Positions 51,078 to 59,720 of a stretch of 64,000 nucleotides of DNA are shown in pieces (within the stretch, counting starts at the first letter, position 1; every line of letters starts with the position of its first letter). Made by a program: the position numbers and the translations under genes. This stretch comes from Clostridiales bacterium (GTDB lineage Bacteria > Bacillota > Clostridia > Christensenellales > Aristaeellaceae). The DNA lies in NCBI GenBank assembly GCA_012523405.1, contig JAAYIN010000095.1, positions 1-64,000 of the forward strand, given 5' to 3'. The notes under the pieces were generated by a model. It saw nothing but the letters and a program-made list of their open reading frames with translations. It made no database searches and was not told the origin of the DNA.

Positions 51078-52805
51078 GTGGAAGGTTCTATCATACTATG
51101 TGTTCTCAATGCAAAGCATGTCCATGCCTCACCTGCTCCATGGTGTCTGGCAGCAGGCGTAAAGGCATATCAGCCTGCGCTTTATGATCAAGTCAAAGTT
51201 GTAGAAGCGACAATTAATGAGTCGCCAAACGATATATTTACCAGAATCATCGAAACCACGCCTAGCATCATCGGTTTTTCGTGCTATTTATGGAATATTC
51301 AGATGACGCTTGCATTATGCACCGAACTGAAAAAGGCACTGCCTGATCTCATCATCGTACTTGGCGGGCCGGAGGTCAGTTACTGCGCTTATGATGTTTT
51401 AGAAAGGCATGCTCAAATCGACTATATTCTTGCCGGCGAAGGCGAAACGAGCTTCCCTGCATTTGCCGCAGCGATACTATCGCAGAATGATGCTCAGCCA
51501 TTACAAGAAGACGCAAGAAACACCATCGCAGGATTATGCGGTCACAGACATGATGGCAGCATCTATACAAGTGAGGAATGCGTGCTAAATGAGAATGTTC
51601 CCTCGCCCATGGACGCTGGATATGCAGAAGCTATTCAGAAGCGTATCGCTTACATTGAAACGAGCCGCGGTTGTCCGTACAGCTGCGCATTCTGCCTTTC
51701 AGGACGATGCGGCTCACCGCGCTTCTTTCCACTTGAGTCTGTTTTTAAGGACTTAATCCGCATTGCCAACAGCGGTGCAAGAACCATCAAGTTTGTAGAT
51801 CGAACCTTTAATGCCAATGCCGTGCATGCCAATAAAATATTGCAGTTTATTCTGGATCATTATGGAGACGAGCTCCCCAGCGGCACTTGTTTTCACTTTG
51901 AAATCGCAGGAGATATTCTTCGCGAAGAAACATTTGTGCTGCTTGAGAAGATGCCAGTTGGCGCTGTTCAGCTCGAAATCGGAATGCAGTCCTTCTGTGA
52001 AAAAACACTGGAAGCTGTTAAACGAAAAACCAATACCACCATTCTAAAGGCAAATATTCGCCGATTGATGGCGATGAACAACATGCACATTCACATTGAT
52101 TTGATTGTGGGTTTGCCTTATGAGGATATGACAATTTTTTCTGATAGCTTTAACACTGCCTATGCACTCAAAGCGCAAATGCTGCAAGTTGGCTTTTTGA
52201 AGCTGTTGCATGGAAGTGCTATGCGCAGCGAACCACAAAACTACCCTTGTGAGTACAGCGCCAATCCCCCTTATGAGGTTACTTCCACTCCATGGATATC
52301 AAATAATGAATTTCGAATTCTTCACTATTTTGAGGATATGGTTGATCGTATATACAACAGCGGTCGTTTTCGCCATACAGCGCAGTATGCACTCAGCGCA
52401 GCAAAGCTCACGCCGTTTGACTTGTATATGAGCCTTGGGCACGGCGCATATGGGGCTAAAGTAGGAAGTGGTATTTCTCTTGATGAATTCACAATATTCC
52501 TAAAAAGACATCTTTTAGCACTCGATGGAATTGAAGAAGATCATTTGCGTGATGCCTTGGTCAGGGATCGGCTTTCTACAAACGCCGGACGTCTGCCTCC
52601 AAGCTTAGTCATCAAGGATGGTCTCCTTAGCAACGCAAAAAGGAAGCTTGCCAAATCCAATCCCCTCGGTGAAGATGTGCGCCGCGGCGTTGCACTTTTA
52701 TACGGTGCCAAAACACTGTGCTGGGTTGACCATCATCCGCTGACACGCAATCCCATCACCAACAGTTGGCTGATTAACGAGGTTGCAATCGATTCGTTTA
52801 TATAA
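51078..52805 (+). CDS. B12-binding radical SAM protein (DUF4080 type)
   Basis: A 575-residue protein with an N-terminal cobalamin-binding domain (residues 5-130, including VLNAKHVHASPAPWCLAAGV and IVLGGPEVSY) and a radical SAM core starting at ETSRGCPYSCAFCLSG, whose three Cys bind the [4Fe-4S] cluster. The C-terminal 180 residues are DUF4080-like (HYFEDMVDRIYNSGRF). The B12 domain lacks a clear DxHxxG, so cobalamin may bind base-off without His or be absent. The substrate is unknown. The GTG start at 51078 lies behind AAGGAGA. Confidence 0.88.
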   Translation: MEGSIILCVLNAKHVHASPAPWCLAAGVKAYQPALYDQVKVVEATINESPNDIFTRIIETTPSIIGFSCYLWNIQMTLALCTELKKALPDLIIVLGGPEVSYCAYDVLERHAQIDYILAGEGETSFPAFAAAILSQNDAQPLQEDARNTIAGLCGHRHDGSIYTSEECVLNENVPSPMDAGYAEAIQKRIAYIETSRGCPYSCAFCLSGRCGSPRFFPLESVFKDLIRIANSGARTIKFVDRTFNANAVHANKILQFILDHYGDELPSGTCFHFEIAGDILREETFVLLEKMPVGAVQLEIGMQSFCEKTLEAVKRKTNTTILKANIRRLMAMNNMHIHIDLIVGLPYEDMTIFSDSFNTAYALKAQMLQVGFLKLLHGSAMRSEPQNYPCEYSANPPYEVTSTPWISNNEFRILHYFEDMVDRIYNSGRFRHTAQYALSAAKLTPFDLYMSLGHGAYGAKVGSGISLDEFTIFLKRHLLALDGIEEDHLRDALVRDRLSTNAGRLPPSLVIKDGLLSNAKRKLAKSNPLGEDVRRGVALLYGAKTLCWVDHHPLTRNPITNSWLINEVAIDSFI

Positions 52806-52812
52806 TATTGAA

Positions 52813-52857
52813 GCATGCTTGCTTTCATTTTTACACATGAAGGCAAGCATGTTTTTT
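52813..52857 (+). terminator. Terminator after the radical SAM gene
   Basis: CATGCTTGC (52814-52822) pairs with GCAAGCATG (52843-52851), with inner TTCA/TGAA pairs and a run of six T after the stem. Confidence 0.92.
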
Positions 52858-53045
52858 GATTATTTTATAGTGAAACAGCTTTATCAAGTTTCAGAAACAA
52901 TATACATAGTTGCCATATTACGACCATCTTTTCGTGGCGTTATTTTCATATATAGTTCACTGTGCATAGTTTTTGTGTAAGCATTTTGTATATAACGACT
53001 TTTTCATTTTCACTGCTTGACTCTACAGTGAAACAATGCTACGCT
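52858..53045 (+). promoter_or_regulatory. Regulatory region with repeated TGAAAC elements upstream of the sugar ABC genes
   Basis: This gene-free stretch before the binding-protein gene holds AGTGAAACA twice (52869-52877 and 53028-53036) and a related GATGAAACAATG near 53049. TGAAAC (52871-52876) and GTTTCA (52888-52893) form an inverted repeat with an 11-base spacer. TTTCACTG (53008-53015) and CAGTGAAA (53026-53033) form another with a 10-base spacer. A candidate promoter, TTGACT (53017-53022) with TACGCT (53040-53045) 17 bases on, is straddled by the second repeat. TGAAA/TTTCA half-sites are common in RpiR-family operators, so the RpiR protein encoded at 57585 is the likely ligand; this is inference. 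Confidence 0.6.
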
Positions 53046-53144
53046 TCAGATGAAACAATGGTTCGCAGAAAAAGCAGATTCACGTAACATTCATCCGCTT
53101 TGCGACCAAACGAGCGTTATTTAAAAATTGAAGGAGGTTCCATC

Positions 53145-54686
53145 GTGAAAAAACTACTCTCAATGCTGCTGGCTCTAAGCATGCTACTAACCTTTGCTTC
53201 CATTCCTGCTATGGCACAAGCAAGTGAACCGATCAAGATTTCCTTGTACTACTCCGATAACGCAACACTCCCCTTCCAGGAGGACTGGCTCACTGTTCAA
53301 ACTATTGAAGAAATGTACAATATCGACTTTGAGTTCGAGGTCATCCCGATTGCTGACTACGCAACCAAAGTATCAACCGCACTAAACGTCGGCGGCAATA
53401 CACTACCCGATGTTATCCTGTATCAAAGCACCAAGGGCGAAAATGCTTCATTGGCGCTCAATGGCGTATTGGCACCACTTAGTGACTACAGTGACTGGAC
53501 CCCTAATTTCAACGCACGCGTTGAAGAGTTTGGCCTTCAGGACAGCATTGATGCACTAAAGCTTAGCGATGGCAAGCTTTATTATCTGCCTTCCTTGACA
53601 GACATTCCTTTCTATGATGGCGGCCTTATTCTTCGTCAGGACTATCTAGAGACCAAGGGCTTGGATGCTCCGAAGACCTTTGATGACCTTTATGAAATCC
53701 TAAAGGCTTACAAAGCAGATTATCCGGACTCCTATCCTCTGACCATTCTAGCTGGCCCCCGCGTTCTTTATCGTATGACAATGCCTTCCTATGGCATTAG
53801 TCTTGGTAAGAACGGTGCATCCGGCACAAACACATTGAGCTGGAATTACGAGACCAAAGAGTACTTCGAAGGCGCAACCAGCGATGAGTACAGAGCATAC
53901 ATCTCCTTCTTCGCAAAGCTATATGCTGAAGGTCTGCTTGATCCTGAAATGGCTGATCCCATTGATGGCGATCGCTGGACCCAGAAGATGGCGAACGGCT
54001 CTGCAATGGCAACCTATGCATACTACGATCAAATCGGCGGCGCAGAAGCAGCTTCTGAGATCGAAGGAATCAACCTGAACATGTATCCCTGCCTAGAAGG
54101 AACAGCAGGCGCACATCACCAACCCAAGAGCTCCACAGGCTCTGGTATCCTCATCCCCACCAAAACAGCTGAGCGCGATGATTTCGAGCAAGTTGTTCGT
54201 GCAATCGACAATGCATTCTTCTCTGAAGAAGCAGCTAAAGTTTGGTGCCTTGGTGTTGACGGCGTAACATATACCGAAGAAGCTGGCGTTGTTAGCTACT
54301 CTGATGAACTGGTCAATTCTCCTGACGGCGTCTACAAGACACTACAGGTTAAGTATGGCTGCGGCAGTGATGTAACCCAGATGGTATGGTACAATGCACG
54401 CGAAATGACCAAGTATGATGCAAACTATTCCGAGATCAACGCAGCTGTTGCTGCAATGGATGGCGTCATCCAGGCGATCCCCCCAACCCCCATGTTTGAT
54501 GATTTGACCGCTGAAGATGCTGGCATGCTCCAAACACCCCTAAGCGATTCTTGGGAAGTATGGAATGATGCATTCTTAACTGGCAAAAAGTCCATCGAAA
54601 CCGATTGGGACGAATATGTTGCTGAAATGCAAAGCAAGGGCATTGAAGAATTCTGCGCGATCTACAACGACAATCTCGCAAAATAA
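53145..54686 (+). CDS. Extracellular sugar-binding protein of an ABC importer
   Basis: A 513-residue solute-binding protein of the large LplA-like (oligosaccharide) class. Residues 1-23 are a signal peptide (KKLLSMLLALSMLLTFA, cleavage after PAMA). No Cys follows, so there is no lipobox, unlike most Gram-positive binding proteins. The mature part has the two-lobe pattern with NVGGNTLPDVILYQ, DGKLYYLPSLTDIP and GSGILIPTKTAERDDFEQVV. The start is GTG at 53145 behind AAGGAGG. It is followed by two permeases and murQ, so muropeptide-derived sugars are the predicted cargo. Confidence 0.9.
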   Translation: MKKLLSMLLALSMLLTFASIPAMAQASEPIKISLYYSDNATLPFQEDWLTVQTIEEMYNIDFEFEVIPIADYATKVSTALNVGGNTLPDVILYQSTKGENASLALNGVLAPLSDYSDWTPNFNARVEEFGLQDSIDALKLSDGKLYYLPSLTDIPFYDGGLILRQDYLETKGLDAPKTFDDLYEILKAYKADYPDSYPLTILAGPRVLYRMTMPSYGISLGKNGASGTNTLSWNYETKEYFEGATSDEYRAYISFFAKLYAEGLLDPEMADPIDGDRWTQKMANGSAMATYAYYDQIGGAEAASEIEGINLNMYPCLEGTAGAHHQPKSSTGSGILIPTKTAERDDFEQVVRAIDNAFFSEEAAKVWCLGVDGVTYTEEAGVVSYSDELVNSPDGVYKTLQVKYGCGSDVTQMVWYNAREMTKYDANYSEINAAVAAMDGVIQAIPPTPMFDDLTAEDAGMLQTPLSDSWEVWNDAFLTGKKSIETDWDEYVAEMQSKGIEEFCAIYNDNLAK

Positions 54687-54740
54687 GCAATCCCTCTCTA
54701 TGCGGCACGTATATCTAAAAGTATCAGATGAATGAAGCGG

Positions 54741-54774
54741 GCCGCACCATGGGTTACCGTGGTGCGGCTTTTGT
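54741..54774 (+). terminator. Hairpin between the binding protein and permease genes
   Basis: GCCGCACCA (54741-54749) and TGGTGCGGC (54760-54768) form a perfect 9-base stem followed by TTTTGTT. Partial termination here would give more binding protein than permease, a usual arrangement for importers. Confidence 0.88.
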
Positions 54775-54805
54775 TATTCATCGCCACATCAAAGGAGGTG
54801 TCTGT

Positions 54806-55768
54806 ATGGGACAAAGTCGTAAAAACAACCCATCTGCAGATTCAATTTCAGTTTTTAAAAAAGAATCGTTTTCTTCACATTTTAAGCGATATTGGCAATT
54901 ATATGCCATGCTGACGCTCCCTGTTATCTACTTTATCATCTTTAAGTATGTTCCCATGCTTGGTAACGTACTGGCATTCAGGCGCTATCGTCCCGGTCTT
55001 GGTCCATTTGGAACAGAATGGGTTGGCTTCCGTTACTTTGAGAAATTCATGGGTGATCGAGCATTTTGGCAAGCTTTTCGCAATACGCTCACAATATCTC
55101 TGTTAAATCTGCTGATCAACTTCCCCATTCCAATTATATTTGCAATCATGCTCAACGAGGTCAGGCATCTACGCTTTAAAAAGCTAGTGCAAACCGTGAG
55201 CTATATGCCCCGCTTCGTGTCAACCGTTGTTGTGATTGCCATGATGAGCGAAATTCTATCCCCTTCATCAGGACTGCTTAATATGTTTTTAAAAAACACA
55301 TTCGGCATGACACCCATTTACTTTATGAATGAACCACAATATTTCCGCCTGCTCTATGTATTAACCGACACATGGCAGTTCACGGGCTGGACAGCGATTA
55401 TCTATCTAGCCGCAATCACCTCTATCTCCAATGACTTGTTTGAGGCCGCTAAAATCGATGGTGCATCGCGTTTTCAGCAGATCAGATACGTAACCATCCC
55501 GTCCATCATGCCCACCATTATGGTCATGTTCATTTTGAATGTTGGACGTCTGCTCTCGCTGGGATTTGAAAAGGTGCTGCTCATGTACACCCCTTCCAAT
55601 TCTTCCGTATCCGACATCATTGATACACTGGTATACCGTGTTGGTCTTGCCAATCAAAACTATTCCTACGCAACCGCAATTGGTCTTTTCAGCGGTATCA
55701 TCGGCATTATCCTTGTCACATCAAGCAATTACATTAGCCGCAAAACAACCGGCGATAGCATTTATTAA
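54806..55768 (+). CDS. ABC sugar permease, LplB type
   Basis: A 320-residue permease with six membrane segments. The N-terminal part is WQLYAMLTLPVIYFIIFKYVPM, typical of LplB. The EAA loop that contacts the ATPase is EAAKIDGASRFQQIRYVTIPSIMP. It partners with the permease that follows and the binding protein before it. No ATPase gene is present in the locus, so a shared MsiK-like ATPase is expected elsewhere. The ATG at 54806 lies behind AAAGGAGG. Confidence 0.93.
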   Translation: MGQSRKNNPSADSISVFKKESFSSHFKRYWQLYAMLTLPVIYFIIFKYVPMLGNVLAFRRYRPGLGPFGTEWVGFRYFEKFMGDRAFWQAFRNTLTISLLNLLINFPIPIIFAIMLNEVRHLRFKKLVQTVSYMPRFVSTVVVIAMMSEILSPSSGLLNMFLKNTFGMTPIYFMNEPQYFRLLYVLTDTWQFTGWTAIIYLAAITSISNDLFEAAKIDGASRFQQIRYVTIPSIMPTIMVMFILNVGRLLSLGFEKVLLMYTPSNSSVSDIIDTLVYRVGLANQNYSYATAIGLFSGIIGIILVTSSNYISRKTTGDSIY

Positions 55769-55782
55769 AGGAGGGAAGTAAC

Positions 55783-56676
55783 ATGGTCACAACAACTAAA
55801 GAACGCACAACCATTAAGCGTGGTGCGGGCAGTTTCTTACTAGACATCATCGTATATGCTGTGATGATCGGTTCATTGCTTATCTGTCTATTGCCTTTTT
55901 TGTACATGATTGCTCTCTCATTTTCCGATGCAAAAGCGATCACAAACAATCAGGTAAGTTTCTTTCCCGTCGGCTTTAATCTTGGTGCGTATACGCAAAT
56001 ATTCACGTATCCGAACTTCTTCCGTGCCTATGGGAATACCTTTATCTACACAATATTTGGTACTTTTATCTCGCTCATGATGACAATTCTATTTGCCTAC
56101 CCGCTCTCCAAAACATTCCTCAAAGGTCAGCCATTCTTTATGAAAATGGTCATTATCAGCATGTTTTTCTCTGGCGGTTTAATTCCAAACTTCCTGATTA
56201 TCTCAAACCTGCAATTGACCGGTACCATATGGGCAATGCTCCTGCCTTTTGCAATCAATCAGTTTAATCTGATTATCCTTGTTAACTTCTTTAAAACACT
56301 GCCAACTGAAATTGAAGAGGCAGCTCTTATTGACGGACTCAATTACTTTGGTATACTATTTAGAATCGTTCTACCCCTTTCCACTGCGTCTATTGCAACT
56401 GTCGGACTATATACCGCCGTTTTCTTCTGGAATGACTGGTTCAATAGTTTGCTCTACCTCAACTCCAGACAATATCCCGTGATGCTCTATCTTCGCAATA
56501 TTGTCAACGGAACAACCATGCTTGGCGATGCAGCTGGTTTTGGCGATAAATCCACGATTGGTATTTCGCTCAAATCCGCAGTGATTGTTACCTCCACTCT
56601 TCCCATTATCATGATTTATCCCTTCCTGCAAAAGTACTTTGTCAAAGGTATGACTGTCGGTGCAGTCAAAGGATAA
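55783..56676 (+). CDS. ABC sugar permease, LplC/YtcP type
   Basis: A 297-residue permease with six membrane segments. The second half has [20 protein letters not shown], the EAA loop [22 protein letters not shown] and [13 protein letters not shown], the pattern of LplC/YtcP. It forms the heterodimeric channel with the LplB-like partner 14 bases upstream. murQ starts 17 bases downstream, indicating a shared transcript. Confidence 0.93.
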   Translation: MVTTTKERTTIKRGAGSFLLDIIVYAVMIGSLLICLLPFLYMIALSFSDAKAITNNQVSFFPVGFNLGAYTQIFTYPNFFRAYGNTFIYTIFGTFISLMMTILFAYPLSKTFLKGQPFFMKMVIISMFFSGGLIPNFLIISNLQLTGTIWAMLLPFAINQFNLIILVNFFKTLPTEIEEAALIDGLNYFGILFRIVLPLSTASIATVGLYTAVFFWNDWFNSLLYLNSRQYPVMLYLRNIVNGTTMLGDAAGFGDKSTIGISLKSAVIVTSTLPIIMIYPFLQKYFVKGMTVGAVKG

Positions 56677-56693
56677 TACAAAGGAGCTATGAT

Positions 56694-57584
56694 ATGGTAC
56701 AGTTAAATTCAATTGATACAGAGATGCAAAATCCGAATACCGCCAAAATTGATTGTCAGAATACCCTAGGTATGCTCAAACTCATCAATAGCGAGGATCA
56801 ACAAGTTGCTTTTGCTGTAGAAAAAGAATTGCCTCATATCGCACAAGCAGTCGATGCTATCTATGAAAAACTTCACAATGGCGGCAGGTTGATCTATTGC
56901 GGTGCAGGAACATCAGGCAGGCTTGGTGTACTGGACGCCTCAGAATGTCCGCCTACCTTTGGCGTGCCTGATCATCTTGTACATGGCATCATTGCGGGTG
57001 GAATAGATGCACTCACCAATGCAATGGAGGGTGCGGAGGATGACTTTGACGGCGGCATGAGAGATCTTAAAGCCATTGATTTTTCTAGCAATGATGCGGT
57101 TGTCGGCATTGCTGCCAGCGGAAGAACGCCTTATGTTCTTGGTGCAATGGCCCATGCCCATTCACTTGGCGCTCCAACCATAGGCATTACTTCATGCGAA
57201 AACAGCGGGCTATCAAAGTATGTTGATGTCTGCATTGCACTTCAAACAGGTCCCGAGGTCATCACAGGCTCAACCCGCATGAAGAGCGGCACAGCACAGA
57301 AAATGGTGCTTAATATGCTCTCCACAACTGCGATGATTAAGCTTGGCAAAGTATATGGGAATCTCATGGTTGACGTGAAAGCAACCAACGAAAAGCTTGT
57401 CCAGCGAGCCATCTCCATTGTTATGACCGCAACAGATGCGGATGAGGCAACTGCAAAAAAAGCGCTTGAGCAATGCGATTATTCATGCAAGCAAGCCATC
57501 GTGATGTTGCTGCTCGGCACAGACGAAGATGGAGCAAAAAAAGCCCTTGAAAAGGCTGACGGCCATATCTCAAGGGCTTTATAA
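56694..57584 (+). CDS. murQ: N-acetylmuramic acid 6-phosphate etherase
   Basis: MurQ removes the D-lactyl ether from MurNAc-6P, giving GlcNAc-6P and D-lactate. The 296-residue SIS-domain protein has [24 protein letters not shown] with the catalytic Glu, [40 protein letters not shown], and a C-terminal small helical domain. It is co-transcribed with an ABC importer, not with the murP PTS gene found in Bacillus. The last 45 bases contain a terminator stem. It is convergent with the RpiR gene, with the stop codons abutting. Confidence 0.96.
   Translation: MVQLNSIDTEMQNPNTAKIDCQNTLGMLKLINSEDQQVAFAVEKELPHIAQAVDAIYEKLHNGGRLIYCGAGTSGRLGVLDASECPPTFGVPDHLVHGIIAGGIDALTNAMEGAEDDFDGGMRDLKAIDFSSNDAVVGIAASGRTPYVLGAMAHAHSLGAPTIGITSCENSGLSKYVDVCIALQTGPEVITGSTRMKSGTAQKMVLNMLSTTAMIKLGKVYGNLMVDVKATNEKLVQRAISIVMTATDADEATAKKALEQCDYSCKQAIVMLLLGTDEDGAKKALEKADGHISRAL
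57540..57583 (+). terminator. Terminator overlapping the 3' end of murQ
   Basis: AAAGCCCTTGA (57540-57550) and TCAAGGGCTTT (57570-57580) are a perfect 11-base inverted repeat. It encodes the last murQ codons and also lies at the convergent end of the RpiR gene, so it can serve both. A long T-tract is not present. Confidence 0.75.
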
Positions 57585-58457
57585 TCATTCACCTGTCACG
57601 CGGTGAGGTATGCAGCTATTAAAGCTATTTTCAAGCCGTACTTTTGCTCTATGATAATCCAGATGCGCTACCGCAGTATAAAGCACATCGATGAGTATCA
57701 ACTGCGAAATACGGCTGCTCATCGCTCCGCTTCGCCTATAGACCTCTGGGCAGGAGGTATATAGCGCATAATCAACCAGCGAAACAATCGGCAGCCGACC
57801 ATATTGGGTTACACTGATTAACGTTGCGCCTGTTTTGCGTGCGATCTCGATTAACTCGATGATCTCCTTCGTCCTGCCCGAATGGGAGAAATAGATACCA
57901 ACATCGCGTTGCGTCATATTAGCAGCATAGGTCAGCTGAATATGAAAGTCTCGGCAATTGACCACATTCATCCCAATCCGCAACAGCTTGTTATACAGGT
58001 CTTCCGCAACGAGTGCAGATGCACCAACACCGAATAATTTCACCGAATCCGCCCTGATGATCTTTCCAGCAACTTCCTTAATTTGTTCAGGATTAATCAA
58101 TCTCATGGTATCTTCAATCGCTTGAATACTACCATTTCTGACCGTGTCGATCATTTGCTCGACGTTTGAATGTCCTGATATATCAGCATATAGCGCCTCT
58201 TGTGCAATTGGTTTTGGGTCTTTTTGCGCATTGAGTTCGGTAAATAGCTGTTTTTTTAAATCCTTTAGTCCATAGAATCCAAGCGTTTTGCTAAAGCGTA
58301 CCCATGAGACTTGACTCACACCAGCAGCTTTTGCCAGTGATGCAATCGGCATGTGAAATACATCATCAATATGTGCCAGAAAATAGGTGGCCACTTTCTT
58401 TTCCGAAGGGCATAACGTTTCCAATATGTCACGTGTGCGGATTTCAATTCCCGTCAT
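57585..58457 (-). CDS. MurR/RpiR-family transcriptional regulator
   Basis: A 290-residue regulator with an N-terminal helix-turn-helix (MPIASLAKAAGVSQVSWVRFSKTLGFYGLKDLK in pieces) and a C-terminal SIS domain (KLFGVGASALVAEDLYNKLL, GIYFSHSGRTKEIIELIEIA). In Escherichia coli MurR senses MurNAc-6P and represses murQP; the same effector is likely here because it sits within the muropeptide locus. The ATG overlaps the anmK TGA as ATGA. Candidate sites are the TGAAAC elements upstream of the binding-protein gene and in the anmK-namZ gap. Confidence 0.93.
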   Translation of the reverse strand: MTGIEIRTRDILETLCPSEKKVATYFLAHIDDVFHMPIASLAKAAGVSQVSWVRFSKTLGFYGLKDLKKQLFTELNAQKDPKPIAQEALYADISGHSNVEQMIDTVRNGSIQAIEDTMRLINPEQIKEVAGKIIRADSVKLFGVGASALVAEDLYNKLLRIGMNVVNCRDFHIQLTYAANMTQRDVGIYFSHSGRTKEIIELIEIARKTGATLISVTQYGRLPIVSLVDYALYTSCPEVYRRSGAMSSRISQLILIDVLYTAVAHLDYHRAKVRLENSFNSCIPHRVTGE

Positions 58458-59635
58458 ATGCTCACCTTCCCCATAATCACCGGATGTTTTGCACCGGTTG
58501 CGTTTGGAACATTGTTACATAAACCGTGTAAACATTCATTGGCAAGAATCGCAAATGCGATCGCTTCTTTGGCATCACTGTCCATTCCCAAATCCTCATT
58601 TGTCAGTACAGGGATGGTTAGCAAATCTCTAAATGAATTCAGCAATGTCATGTTTTTGCTTCCGCCGCCTCCTATGATGAGTTTATCAGGCTTTGGACTG
58701 CACAACTGATCAATTCCTATTCTGACTCATTCAGCCGTGAAGCGAGTCGCCGTTGCCAGCATGTCAATTAGGCTGATGCTACGCTCCTCTCCAAAGGCTA
58801 CAAGCCGAGTAACATAATCAGCACCATAATCCTCACGTCCAGTTGTTTTAGGCGGTTTACGGCTTAAATAAGGGTCTTGCAGCATGAAGGATAATAATTC
58901 CTCGTTGACGAATCCCTTTGCAGCCATATATCCCCCATCATCAAAATACTTTTCTCCATTTGTGATGATTTGGACAAGCGCATCCATGACCATGTTTCCA
59001 GGTCCTGTGTCAAACGCATACGTATCCTCAAGTGAACCCGCGCGCGGCAGCACAGTTATATTGCCTATTCCTCCGATGTTTTGCAGTCCAACCGTTTCAT
59101 CGTTGCTTCTGTACAACAAGAACTCCGTATAGGGGACCAGCGGTGCGCCGCATCCGCCGGCTGCCATGTCACGAACCCTGAAGTCACTAACGACCACGCA
59201 ATCCATTCCCTCGCATATGACCGAAGGTTCTCCCAGCTGTAATGTAGCGCTGATCATATGCCCTAGGTAAGGCGTAGCAACTGGAATATAGTACAATGTT
59301 TGCCCATGACTTCCTACAAAATCCACTTCCGATGTACTTACGCCGGATTGTCTGCAGACTTCCTTGCATGCTTCAAGAGATAATTGTCCAAGCAAGAAGT
59401 GAAACAAGCTAAGCTCTTTTGAACCACCTGATACACCTGTGGCAAGACGCAATATTGTCTCCCTGATTTCATTGGCATACGGAATAGAGACAAATCCCTT
59501 TTGCGTAACCTTTGTCTCCGTCCCCGATCCGCTTATTTCAACAAGCGCTGCATCCATACCATCCGCCGATGTACCGCTCATCAGACCAATTCCCAGCAAT
59601 GTTTCTTTTTTTGTCAAAGTGTAGAGTGATTTCAT
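58454..59635 (-). pseudogene. anmK: Anhydro-N-acetylmuramic acid kinase interrupted by an in-frame UGA
   Basis: AnmK opens the anhydro ring of 1,6-anhydroMurNAc while phosphorylating it to MurNAc-6P. The frame of 394 codons (including the stop) is broken once, by TGA at 58729-58727 (codon 303), and continues in frame. Before the stop are LGIGLMSGTSADGMDAALVEI (ATP loop), VGSHGQTLYY and NIGGIGNITVLP, DTGPGNMVMDALV and TATRFTAE. After it come PDKLIIGGGGSKN and the C-terminal helix. All family motifs are intact, so the lesion is recent or tolerated. The ATG at 59635 lies behind AAAGGAG. The final TGA overlaps the RpiR ATG. Confidence 0.85.
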
Positions 59636-59678
59636 GGAAATCTGTCTCCTTTGCTTATGAAAGTTTGTTTCTAATTCG

Positions 59679-59707
59679 ATTGTACTCGTTGTAATTTTAT
59701 TTGTCAA
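59679..59707 (-). promoter_or_regulatory. Promoter of anmK-rpiR, with a small GAAA/TTTC repeat
   Basis: Minus-strand TTGACA (59707-59702) and TACAAT (59684-59679) are 17 bases apart, a strong promoter. Just beyond, GAAA (59659-59662) and TTTC (59668-59671) form a short inverted repeat with a 5-base spacer, a possible RpiR half-site pair in the leader. A matching rightward promoter for namZ is not obvious. Confidence 0.7.
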
Positions 59708-59720
59708 GGAGGTGCTATTC

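Noticed and set aside
53100-53144. Longer N-terminus for the sugar-binding protein
   Set aside because: The upstream codons precede the AAGGAGG and would bury the signal peptide; the GTG at 53145 gives a proper signal sequence.
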